From Acetomicrobium sp. UBA3949 (GTDB taxonomy: Bacteria; Synergistota; Synergistia; Synergistales; Acetomicrobiaceae): a stretch of DNA of 22,827 nt. Location of the stretch: the NCBI GenBank assembly GCA_002385485.1, contig DGDP01000147.1, forward strand, positions 4,812-27,638, given 5' to 3'. Both the position numbers and the translations under genes were made by a program. The notes under the pieces were generated by a model that saw nothing but the letters and a program-made list of their open reading frames with translations, made no database searches and was not told where the DNA came from. This document shows positions 15,548 through 22,827 of the stretch, piece by piece; within the stretch, counting starts at the first letter, position 1; each line of letters starts with the position of its first letter.

Positions 15548-17866
15548 TTACTCCTTTCTATCAATTGAGCCTAGGATGTCGCTGGGCAAAACCGGGAGCT
15601 TGGCAAACTCAACGCCAATAGCATCGTAAATAGCGTTTAATATGCAAGGTGCAACTGCTACAATGGGATGTTCTGCCATGGGCTTAGCCGACCAAGGTCC
15701 TTCATTGTTAGGCGTTTCAAAGAGAAAAACAGTCTGTTTGTGTGGGATATCCTTTATCCTTGGAACGACATAAGCAGGAAAATTCACGTTCTTGATGTTG
15801 CCGTCTTCTTTAAACGATATTTTTTCCATCAATGTAGCACCCAAACCTTGCACTACGCCCCCAACTACTTGGCCTCTGGCAGTCTTGGGATTAATCGCCT
15901 TCCCGATATCGAATGCAGATGCAAAATGAAGTATATCGATCTTACCGGTAGCTTTAGCAATGCGGATCAAGGCAGCCTGGCACCCGAAAGTCCAGGATCC
16001 AGCAGCATTGCCCATTCCGGTCTCTGGGTCAGGTTCCGTAAGATCGGCAACCCTGTAATATCCAGTCGTTTGAACTGGAATCCCTACGGTAAGACCATTT
16101 TCATAGGAGTAGCCTCTAGCTAGGGAGCCAATGGGAATTCTTTCTCCAGTTAACTTATGAATGCAATATTGGCCATCGTAATCAACATGACTTACATCAC
16201 TATGAAATACCAAAGAGGCATTATACTTGAGAAGCTCAACAGCCTTACGACAAGCATCCTGTATCGCTCTCCCACCTCTATATGTTTGCATCGATGCAAC
16301 AGTTTGCCACTCCCAAGGGCTAAACTGAGTATCTACATCCTTATATACATTTATCTTGCAAACTGGCATGTTCATAGCTTCTGCTGCTATTTGAGAAAAA
16401 ACTGTGTGTACTCCCTGCCCCATCTCTATTCCGGAAAGGTTGATAAAGATGCTTCCGTCAACATTCATTTGAAGATAACATGTAGAAGCAGCATTGGTGG
16501 ACATCTTTGGCGATTTCATCATAGCAGCCAGCCCACGCCCATAAAAATAGTCATCATCTTCCTTGGGCACGTTTTCAGTAAATATGGAACCATAAACGGC
16601 ATCGAGACATTTACAAATATCCCCGTGATGCTTTGTAATTTTTTGGCCGAGAGCATTAACCTTGCCTTCCTTTAAGAAATTCTTTTTCATGATTTCTGGT
16701 AAGGGAATGTTAAGCTTTCTAGCGAGGCGATCCATCAGCCGATTGACCATTAAATGCCCCTCAGGATGTCCATATCCCCTATAGGCACCAACAGACGGAG
16801 AATTAGTATATACGCCGTATACATCAACATGACAATTCGGAATTTCAAAAGGTCCCGTACAATTATGGCCAGCAACCGTATCGATCGCCCATGAGGTATC
16901 GCCATATGCTCCGTCTGCAAAATACATACTAGCTTCGAGGGCAACAAGCGTGCCATCACTTTTTGCCCCCAGGCGCATATGTCCTTTCATGCCACGACCC
17001 AAGAGAGAACCCGTTATTACCTCCTGGCGCGTCAGCACCAGCTTCACAGCATAACCGGGCACAAAGCTTGCTGCGTATGCCACAAGTGGTTCAATGGATA
17101 CATCAGACTTTCCGCCGAAGCCGCCTCCTAAGTAGGGAATGTGCACTCTAACCTTTGAAGCAGGAACTTTAAACATATCGGACAGGACATCCCGCAATAC
17201 AAAAGGAGCTTGATTGCTTGCCCACATCTCTATAGAGCCATCATGATGAAAGCGACAAATGGCCGCATGCGGTTCCAAAGCGGTATGGCTCGAGAGTGGA
17301 AATTCAAAATTATCCTCGACGATTACGTCTGCATCGACGAAGCCTTTTTTGACATCTCCCTTTCTTAATTTATAATGATGAAATATATTAGACCCCTTTA
17401 TTGGATGGACGACATAACTTATATGTCTATATTCGCCGTTTTTCTCGTGAATCAAGGGTGCATCCTGTTTGGCAGCTTCGATAGGATCAAGCACATATGG
17501 CAAATCTTCGTAAGTGACTTTAATTTTCTTTAAAGCCTCCGCAGCTTGCCATGGCGTCTCTGCTATAACCGCAGCCACTGGCTCCCCGGCATGACGAACC
17601 TTCCCATTCGCCAAGGGGGGTTGATCCCAGAGACAAGTGCCAAAAAGTATATCGCAGTTCGTACCAGTCACGACCTTTTTAACTCCATCCATAGATTCTG
17701 CAGTAGACGTATCAATAGACGTTATTAGCGCATGTGGTCTCCCACTTCTTAATACCTTCATATGCAACATGCGAGGAAGGGCAATATCTGCTGTAAATAC
17801 AGCTATGCCTGTCACCTTGTCCACCGCATCTACTCTATCAAATTCTTTTCCAACATAGTTGTGCAC
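15548..17866 (-). CDS. Molybdenum-cofactor subunit of a xanthine dehydrogenase-family hydroxylase (set 2)
   Basis: This large subunit has about 772 residues, with hammerhead domain and MoCo region as in the set 1 protein but clearly divergent from it. Seen: GKEFDRVDAVDKVTG at the N-terminus, LEPHAAICRF, GGGFGGKSDVSIEPLVAY, AYRGYGHPEGH, GQGVHTVFSQIAAEA and near the C-terminus KPMAEHP, whose Glu (about residue 732) takes the place of the catalytic Glu. The residue after GGGFGGK is Ser, unlike the Glu of mammalian xanthine oxidases. The frame opens at GTG 17875, but the GTG at 17866 has AAGGGAG 8 bases before it and is preferred. It lies between the ABC importer genes and the 2Fe-2S subunit, so it probably oxidises something that importer brings in. 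The substrate is unknown. Confidence 0.87.
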   Translation of the reverse strand: MHNYVGKEFDRVDAVDKVTGIAVFTADIALPRMLHMKVLRSGRPHALITSIDTSTAESMDGVKKVVTGTNCDILFGTCLWDQPPLANGKVRHAGEPVAAVIAETPWQAAEALKKIKVTYEDLPYVLDPIEAAKQDAPLIHEKNGEYRHISYVVHPIKGSNIFHHYKLRKGDVKKGFVDADVIVEDNFEFPLSSHTALEPHAAICRFHHDGSIEMWASNQAPFVLRDVLSDMFKVPASKVRVHIPYLGGGFGGKSDVSIEPLVAYAASFVPGYAVKLVLTRQEVITGSLLGRGMKGHMRLGAKSDGTLVALEASMYFADGAYGDTSWAIDTVAGHNCTGPFEIPNCHVDVYGVYTNSPSVGAYRGYGHPEGHLMVNRLMDRLARKLNIPLPEIMKKNFLKEGKVNALGQKITKHHGDICKCLDAVYGSIFTENVPKEDDDYFYGRGLAAMMKSPKMSTNAASTCYLQMNVDGSIFINLSGIEMGQGVHTVFSQIAAEAMNMPVCKINVYKDVDTQFSPWEWQTVASMQTYRGGRAIQDACRKAVELLKYNASLVFHSDVSHVDYDGQYCIHKLTGERIPIGSLARGYSYENGLTVGIPVQTTGYYRVADLTEPDPETGMGNAAGSWTFGCQAALIRIAKATGKIDILHFASAFDIGKAINPKTARGQVVGGVVQGLGATLMEKISFKEDGNIKNVNFPAYVVPRIKDIPHKQTVFLFETPNNEGPWSAKPMAEHPIVAVAPCILNAIYDAIGVEFAKLPVLPSDILGSIDRKE

Positions 17867-17928
17867 TCTTTCCACTCCCTTGCTATAATTTTCATGCTTT
17901 ATGAAAAAGTGAGACGAATGTACCAGGT

Positions 17929-18891
17929 TTATCCGCCCTTCTCTTCCCTCCTATATGGTTTTAATAATCCTGCGGGGGCACTTGATTTTCTTGCAACTCC
18001 TATAAGCGCTATTATCGTTATTACGTAAGGCAATACTAAAAACAGATGGAATGGTATGGCAAACCCTGATGATTGAAGCCTCAGCTGAAAGGCATCGATA
18101 AAGCCAAAAAGCAGAGCCCCCAAAGACCCTCTTATTGGATCCCAATTCCCAAAAATCACCATAGCGATACATACCCATCCACGCCCGCCAACAACATCGA
18201 TCAAAAACATGTTCTGATGCGCTAGTGTAAGAAATGCTCCCCCTACACCCATCAGAGCACCGCCCACAACCAAGGCAAGCGTTCGAGTAAGATTAACATT
18301 AATGCCAACAGTATCAGCAGCCATTGGATTTTCGCCTACCACTCGCAAGGCGAGGCCATATCTAGTCTTATACAAAAATATCCACATTATGGGGATAAGT
18401 GCCCAAGAAACATACACAAGAGCATACTGATTAAAGAGGATCTGTCCAAAAAACGGTATATCTGACAAATAGGGTATTGGAAAAGGTTTAAAAGGTTGTA
18501 CTATAGGTGGAATGGTTGGCGATCCAACAGCATGCCTATAGACGAACATGGCAAGACCTGTAGCAAAAAGAGTCACCCCTAACCCGGAAACGTGCTGGCT
18601 TAAACCTAAATAGACAACCAGAAAAGCCATCATCAAAGCAAAGATAACGCCTACCAGAATGGCGATCAACACGCCAAACCATTGAGAACCTGTAGTAAGC
18701 GTAGCCAAAAAGCCAAACATGGCTGATATTAGCATGATCCCTTCAATTCCCAGATTAAGAACACCTGAGCGCTCCGTTATAATTTCGCCTAGAGTCCCAA
18801 ATATTATGGGCGTAGCCATACGAAACATAGCCGACAAAAGCCCGATAATAAACGACATTTGAAATATTTGATCAAATAAGCTGCCCATCAT
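17929..18891 (-). CDS. ABC importer permease, BMP-linked nucleoside type (NupQ-like)
   Basis: This 320-residue membrane protein with about 8-9 hydrophobic segments is of the branched-chain amino acid/nucleoside permease family. Seen: the GEIITERSGVLNLGIEGIMLI motif near residue 35, the conserved cytoplasmic loop LRVVGENPMAADTVGINV, and GGRGWVCIAMVIFGNW. This pattern is typical of the second permease of nucleoside importers such as NupQ or YufQ. Its ATG overlaps the stop of the preceding permease gene (ATGA), which indicates coupling. Together with the other permease, the double ATPase and the BMP protein it makes a full importer. Confidence 0.9.
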   Translation of the reverse strand: MMGSLFDQIFQMSFIIGLLSAMFRMATPIIFGTLGEIITERSGVLNLGIEGIMLISAMFGFLATLTTGSQWFGVLIAILVGVIFALMMAFLVVYLGLSQHVSGLGVTLFATGLAMFVYRHAVGSPTIPPIVQPFKPFPIPYLSDIPFFGQILFNQYALVYVSWALIPIMWIFLYKTRYGLALRVVGENPMAADTVGINVNLTRTLALVVGGALMGVGGAFLTLAHQNMFLIDVVGGRGWVCIAMVIFGNWDPIRGSLGALLFGFIDAFQLRLQSSGFAIPFHLFLVLPYVITIIALIGVARKSSAPAGLLKPYRREEKGG

Positions 18892-19970
18892 TTGGAAATC
18901 ACCTTAATTTTATATTCAGTAAACAGTTGAGCTACTAACATAATTAGCAAGGACATGCCTTGAATTACATCTGCAATGTAGACTGGCACACCTGTCATCC
19001 GGCTCATTGTTTGAGCGCCCACGATAATCATGCTGAAAAAGAAAGCCGATAATCCGACCCCTAACGGATGAAGTCTACCAAGCATCGCTATAATAATTCC
19101 CGAATAGCCATAACCAGGGGAAACATCCATAAGTAGGTGATAGTGTATGGCACATACTTCCCCAACTCCAGCAAGGGCTGCTAAGCCCCCGGATATCATT
19201 GCAGTCTTGATAATGACAGAGGTTGTGGGTATCCCGCCAAAACCCGCTGCCTTAAGGTTTGCTCCTATCGATTTAATCCTATATCCCAATACCGTTTTCT
19301 CATTGATGAACCATATTATGGCTATGGCAACAACTGCCATAACTATGCCCAAATGAAATCGAGAGCGTGCAAGCAACATAGGATACTTGGCAAGTTCGGA
19401 AATGCTTGGGGATCTCGGCCAACTTGAACCGGGTTGTTGTAACGGCCCAAACAGCAAGGCACCCATGATATGCCACATGACGTAGTTCAAGAGGAGGCTG
19501 CTGACTACATCGTCCACTTTAAGCTTAGTCTTGAGTAGCGCAGGGATAAGGGCCCACAGGCCTCCAGCAACAAAACCAGCGCTTATGATCAAGGCAAGAG
19601 CAGCAAATTTAGGCATTTCTGGTACATTTATGCCAATCCATGTCGCAACTATTGCACCTGCTAAAAGTTGGCCTTCTGCTCCTATGTTCCAAAATTTCGC
19701 CCTGAAGGCAAATGCAACTGCCAGCCCCGTGAAAATCAACGGACTTGATTTGACGCATGTCTCAAGAAAGTTATATCTAGTGCCCAATGCGCCATAAAAT
19801 AAGTAAAAATATGATTTAAATAAATCTCCCTTAGCGTAGATGATGGGTATCGAGGAAAGACATAACGAAACTACAATGGCAATAAATGGAATTAAAATTT
19901 GTGCCCAGTAGGGCAAGGGTGGGCGTTTAGCAAGTATCATGCGCATGATTCTTTTACCCCACTCATCCAT
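18888..19970 (-). CDS. ABC importer permease, BMP-linked nucleoside type (NupP-like)
   Basis: This integral membrane protein of up to 360 residues has an N-terminal segment after a basic stretch and about 8-9 more hydrophobic segments. Seen: ALGTRYNFLETCVKSSPLIFTGLAVAFAFRAKFWNIGAEG in two overlapping motifs typical of this permease family, and YRIKSIGANLKAAGFGGI as the coupling-helix loop. The start is unclear. ATG 19970 would overlap the ATPase gene by 34 bases and has a weak ribosome site. ATG 19946 or ATG 19940 (a 4-base ATGA overlap with the ATPase stop) would shorten it by 8 or 10 residues. It pairs with the next permease in the membrane. Confidence 0.88.
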   Translation of the reverse strand: MDEWGKRIMRMILAKRPPLPYWAQILIPFIAIVVSLCLSSIPIIYAKGDLFKSYFYLFYGALGTRYNFLETCVKSSPLIFTGLAVAFAFRAKFWNIGAEGQLLAGAIVATWIGINVPEMPKFAALALIISAGFVAGGLWALIPALLKTKLKVDDVVSSLLLNYVMWHIMGALLFGPLQQPGSSWPRSPSISELAKYPMLLARSRFHLGIVMAVVAIAIIWFINEKTVLGYRIKSIGANLKAAGFGGIPTTSVIIKTAMISGGLAALAGVGEVCAIHYHLLMDVSPGYGYSGIIIAMLGRLHPLGVGLSAFFFSMIIVGAQTMSRMTGVPVYIADVIQGMSLLIMLVAQLFTEYKIKVISK

Positions 19971-21487
19971 AATCCGATTGTTTCTCTGTCGGCATTCTCT
20001 ATGTCGACAATTCCCATAAACTTTCCCTCATACATTACGGCAATCCGATCACTAAGCGAAAAAACTTCATCCAAATCTTCGGATATCAGAAGTATCCCAC
20101 TGTTGTTATTTTTACTTGTGGTGATAAGCTGATCATGTATAAAATCTATTGCACCCACATCTAATCCTCTAGTTGGCTGCGCTGCAACAATCAGACGAGG
20201 ATTCCTGTAAATGACCCTTGCTAAGATTATTTTTTGAAGGTTGCCACCCGACAATGTCTTCGTAAGCGCATCTCGTCCAGCTGTTTTTATCGAAAACTTT
20301 TGGATCAATTCATCACTTACCCTATGTGCTGCATCGTAATTTAAAAGAATCCCATTTTTTAGTGGCCGAAAAGCATGCATTTCCAGAATAATATTGTCCT
20401 CAACTGTAAGATCCATCATGAGGCCAATATCTATCCGGTCCTCAGGGATACGACCCATTCCATTCATTACTGTAAAAAAGGGATTGCCGAATGCTAAAGA
20501 CAGACCATCTAAATATACCTCTCCCTTTTCGGGTAATCGAATTCCAAATAAACACTCAGCCAACTCCTTTTGACCGTTGCCCGAAACCCCAGCAATCCCG
20601 AGTATTTCCCCCTCTTTGACGGAAAAGGTAACACCCTTAACAGCCTCTATTCCCCTATTGCCCATCACCCAAAGGTCATTTACCCTCAACACATCTTTAA
20701 TTTCATCATTAATCAGCTTAAAACCTACATTTTTCCTTTTACCTAAATCTATTTCCCCACCCACCATTAGACTGGCCAGCTCTCGCATGTTTGTTTCAGT
20801 TTTATGACGCTCAGCAACAATCTCACCATTTCTGAGCACAACTATCCTGTCGGAAATTTCCATTACTTCATAAAGTTTATGAGATATAAAAATTACAGAA
20901 TTCCCATTTTCTGTCAATTTCCTTAGGGTTGCAAATAGATCCTTTGTCTCCAGTGGCGCCAAAACTGCGGTAGGTTCATCTAGTATTAAAATCTTTGCTC
21001 CTCGATACAATGCCTTAAGTATCTCGACCTTTTGCTGTTCCCCAATGGATAGTGTTTCAACTTTGACATCCGGATCGACGAATAGACCATACATTTTTTC
21101 CAAATCCAAAAGTTTGTGTTTTGCTTCTTTCATATCCAAAAATAAATTCTTGCTTTCCTTTATTCCAACTACGATATTTTCCAAGACGCTTATAGATGGA
21201 ACCAAAGCAAAGTGTTGGTGGACCATCCCTATGCCCTTGGCAATTGCATCACGAGGAGCAGAAAAGGTGACCTTTTTCCCATTTACATAAATTTCGCCAT
21301 CATCGCAAGCATAATAGCCAAACAAGACATTCATAAGCGTAGTCTTTCCTGCACCATTTTCACCAAGCAAAGCACAAATCTCGCCCTCATATAAAGTGAA
21401 ATTTACACTCTTTAAAGCAACAGTGTCTAAAAAACACTTTTTTATGGATCGCATTTCGACAATTGGAGATCTATTTTTTGGGCTCAA
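19937..21487 (-). CDS. Double-domain ABC importer ATPase, nucleoside type (NupO-like)
   Basis: This 516-residue protein has two ATP-binding domains. The first is complete: Walker A GENGAGKTT (42-50), signature LSIGEQQ (146-152) and Walker B LILDEPTA (167-174). The second has GVSGNGQKEL (300-309) in place of a true Walker A, the signature LSGGNLQK (412-419) and VAAQPTRGLD (434-443) with Gln for the Walker B Glu. It is thus the usual degenerate site of BMP-linked nucleoside importers. It opens with TTG, preceded at some distance by an AGGTAGG sequence; no better start was seen. It is separated from the BMP gene by a 20-bp stem-loop, which probably lowers its expression relative to the binding protein. 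Confidence 0.92.
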   Translation of the reverse strand: MSPKNRSPIVEMRSIKKCFLDTVALKSVNFTLYEGEICALLGENGAGKTTLMNVLFGYYACDDGEIYVNGKKVTFSAPRDAIAKGIGMVHQHFALVPSISVLENIVVGIKESKNLFLDMKEAKHKLLDLEKMYGLFVDPDVKVETLSIGEQQKVEILKALYRGAKILILDEPTAVLAPLETKDLFATLRKLTENGNSVIFISHKLYEVMEISDRIVVLRNGEIVAERHKTETNMRELASLMVGGEIDLGKRKNVGFKLINDEIKDVLRVNDLWVMGNRGIEAVKGVTFSVKEGEILGIAGVSGNGQKELAECLFGIRLPEKGEVYLDGLSLAFGNPFFTVMNGMGRIPEDRIDIGLMMDLTVEDNIILEMHAFRPLKNGILLNYDAAHRVSDELIQKFSIKTAGRDALTKTLSGGNLQKIILARVIYRNPRLIVAAQPTRGLDVGAIDFIHDQLITTSKNNNSGILLISEDLDEVFSLSDRIAVMYEGKFMGIVDIENADRETIGLWMSGVKESCA

Positions 21488-21526
21488 TGGTTATCACATC
21501 CTACCTAAGATGTTTAAAGTTAATAC

Positions 21527-21574
21527 TAACAATAAACCTGAGAAGAATAGCTTATCTTCTCAGGTTTATTGTTA
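21527..21574 (-). terminator. Stem-loop between the BMP gene and the ATPase gene (probable attenuating terminator)
   Basis: A perfect 20-bp inverted repeat (21527-21546 with 21555-21574) around an 8-base loop starts 2 bases after the BMP stop codon. Its 3' arm on the minus strand is U-rich (TTTATTGTTA), although no pure U-run follows. Stem-loops at this place often let the binding protein be made in excess of the membrane parts. Confidence 0.75.
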
Positions 21575-21576
21575 TT

Positions 21577-22559
21577 TTAGTCAGATAGAGGCCTTGTTTC
21601 GACTATGGGAACTATAAATTCTCCCGATTTGATCTTTGCTTCCAAGCTCTTAACCTCAGCAATTACTTCCTTTGGAAGCTTTTTCTCGAATTCATAGAAT
21701 GGAGCCAAATATGCGCCGCCCTTAGCCATCATGGAATATTCGCGCAGATCTTGTGCTTTCCATTGTCCATTGCTAACTGATTCAATGCAGTATTTTATAG
21801 TTGGCTTCATATTCCAACAAGCACTAGTTACTACAACCTCCGGGGCTAGAGAATGTTGATCTGACATATTACCGAAAGCTAAGACTTTTCTTTCCTTGCA
21901 TGCCTCGAAGACACCAAAACGCTCAGCATATATGAGGTCAGCACCGGCCTCAATTTGAGCTAGAGCCGCTTCTTTTGCCTTTGGAGGATCGAACCAACTT
22001 CCAATATAAGCAATTTTGACTTTGACTTTAGGGTTGACCGACTGTGCGCCTAGTTTAAAAGCATTTACAAGTCTATTCACTTCATTTATTGGCATAGCAG
22101 CAACCACGCCTACGACATTCGTCTTTGTCATCCTTCCCGCAATTACACCGCACAAATAAGCCGGTTCATGTATCCAGTTGTCGAAAACCGATAAGTTGGG
22201 TTCCTGCGGTTTGTATTCAGAACCAAATGCGAAGGCAATTGTCGGGTAATCCTTAGCCACCCTACGAACCGGTTCTTCGCCGGCCAAAAAGGCATCACCA
22301 ACAATCAAATCGAAACCTCGCTCCGCATACTCTCTTAAAACTCTCTCAAAATCAGCTGCTCCAACCTTTTCTGTAAATTCATATGGTACATTTAACTCAT
22401 TAGAGGCCTCTATGCATCCTTGATGTACTGCCCCATCCCAAGGTTCTTCAATGGGCGTTTGAAAGATGGCGGCCATTTTAATATTTTTTGCTTCAGCATC
22501 TCCCATGAAAAAAACAAAATGAAACAGCACGCCGTTAATGCAATTACCTTTAACTTCAT
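21577..22559 (-). CDS. BMP-family periplasmic substrate-binding protein, frameshifted in its signal peptide
   Basis: The mature part (from about KNIKMAAIFQTP to the C-terminus) is a full BMP-type binding protein of nucleoside importers, with FDNWIHEPAYLCGVIAG, PINEVNRLVNAFKLGA and IEAGADLIYAERFG. Its frame opens only at a GTG (22530) with no ribosome site and a stub of a leader. The ATG at 22559 has AGGGGGG 8 bases before it and encodes MKLKVIALTACCFILFF, a classic signal peptide start, but in another frame. One extra T in the run of seven T (22508-22514) joins both into a normal signal peptide ending GDAEA before KNIK. A single-base sequencing error, a true mutation, or slippage at the T run are all possible. 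No lipobox is seen, so a soluble periplasmic protein is expected. Confidence 0.82.
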
Positions 22560-22625
22560 AACCCTATCCCCCCTTGCAATTTCTAATTCAAAAAATATTT
22601 TGAATATTTAAAGTAGATTGAATTA

Positions 22626-22631
22626 ATTATA
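22626..22631 (-). promoter_or_regulatory. Possible -10 box of the right operon
   Basis: TATAAT on the minus strand lies 67 bases upstream of the BMP ATG in a 186-bp spacer (22560-22745). No good -35 is found at 16-18 bases, only a T-run, so the promoter may need an activator. Two direct ATGTC elements (near 22659-22670) lie just upstream. Nothing else is evident in the spacer. Confidence 0.35.
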
Positions 22632-22723
22632 TACGAGGACCCAGAATAAAAAAATATCGACATCTGACATGGTTAAGCCTCATCTCATGGATAGATGTAA
22701 CAATTTTATTTTATCCCCAACAT

Positions 22724-22767
22724 AACACAAAGGCAGGAAGCACACCTATGCTTCCTGCCTTTGTGTT
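22724..22767 (-). terminator. Terminator hairpin of the gene entering from the right
   Basis: A perfect 17-bp inverted repeat (22724-22740 with 22751-22767) has a 10-base loop. Its 3' arm on the minus strand ends TTTGTGTT and is followed by TATGTT. It separates the BMP operon from whatever lies to the right. Confidence 0.7.
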
Positions 22768-22827
22768 CCTTCCGGCATATCAAAATAACCGGCATCAAAA
22801 TACAAAGCAGGCACATGGCAGCGACCT
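22746..22827 (-). CDS. Possible 3' end of an unidentified gene, cut by the window edge
   Basis: On the minus strand a frame open from the window edge ends at TAG (22746-22748) after 26 codons. Its last residues read ALYFDAGYFDMPEGTQRQEA, which looks like real protein. The stop codon falls within the loop of the terminator hairpin, so the gene and its terminator overlap. It is too short to assign to a family. Confidence 0.4.
   Translation of the reverse strand, partial: GRCHVPALYFDAGYFDMPEGTQRQEA

Noticed and set aside
17889..17907. Inverted repeat TTTTCAT/ATGAAAA between the permease and the set 2 Mo subunit gene
   Set aside because: Only a 7-bp A/T-rich stem in a 60-base gap; it is easily expected by chance and too weak for a terminator.

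Overview
The window is a catabolic island of about 23 kb, probably for N-heterocycles (nucleobases or cyclic ureides), with moderate G+C. It fits a strictly anaerobic, diderm bacterium. The ABC substrate-binding protein has a type I signal peptide instead of a lipobox. A Synergistota-like organism is my best guess, from general gene style only. No RNA genes, transposons, CRISPR arrays or rRNA were seen. Nearly all genes lie on the minus strand; the one clear plus-strand gene is a PucR-type regulator in the middle.

Left block (12025 down to 31, minus strand, one probable long operon read away from pucR): a nitrilase-superfamily amidase, a class III CoA-transferase, an AllH-AllF-small ORF-AllG set (the oxamate/oxalurate carbamoyltransferase proteins formerly YlbF, FdrA and YlbE), a metal-dependent cyclase-family hydrolase, a three-subunit molybdenum hydroxylase (FAD, 2Fe-2S and Mo subunits) and an NCS2 nucleobase permease. 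A good sigma70 promoter (TTGACA, 16 bp, TATATT) and two adjacent perfect palindromes lie in the intergenic region shared with pucR. Stem-loops lie just upstream and downstream of the xdhB-xdhC-xdhA segment.

Middle: pucR (plus strand), then a strong bidirectional terminator.

Right block (22559 down to 13843, minus strand): a BMP-family binding protein, a stem-loop, a double-domain ATPase and two permeases (a nucleoside/nucleobase-type ABC importer). These are followed by a second molybdenum hydroxylase with only Mo and 2Fe-2S subunits and a cytosine-deaminase-like amidohydrolase whose third metal-ligand histidine is missing. The BMP gene is out of frame with its own signal peptide at a run of seven T. 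A probable gene end and its terminator lie at the right edge.

How it may work together (inference): two importers bring in a heterocycle, molybdenum hydroxylases oxidise the ring, the amidohydrolase and the cyclase-family enzyme remove or open ring nitrogens, and AllFGH phosphorolyses the resulting ureido acid to carbamoyl phosphate plus an amide acid. The nitrilase-type amidase would free ammonia from that acid and the CoA-transferase would activate it. This scheme fits oxalurate > oxamate > oxalate > oxalyl-CoA. It fits equally a hypothetical route from uracil via barbiturate and ureidomalonate to malonamate, malonate and malonyl-CoA. The uracil-type signature of the NCS2 permease and the cytosine-deaminase-like gene lean towards pyrimidines. 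No carbamate kinase, allantoinase or CoA-ester decarboxylase is in the window.
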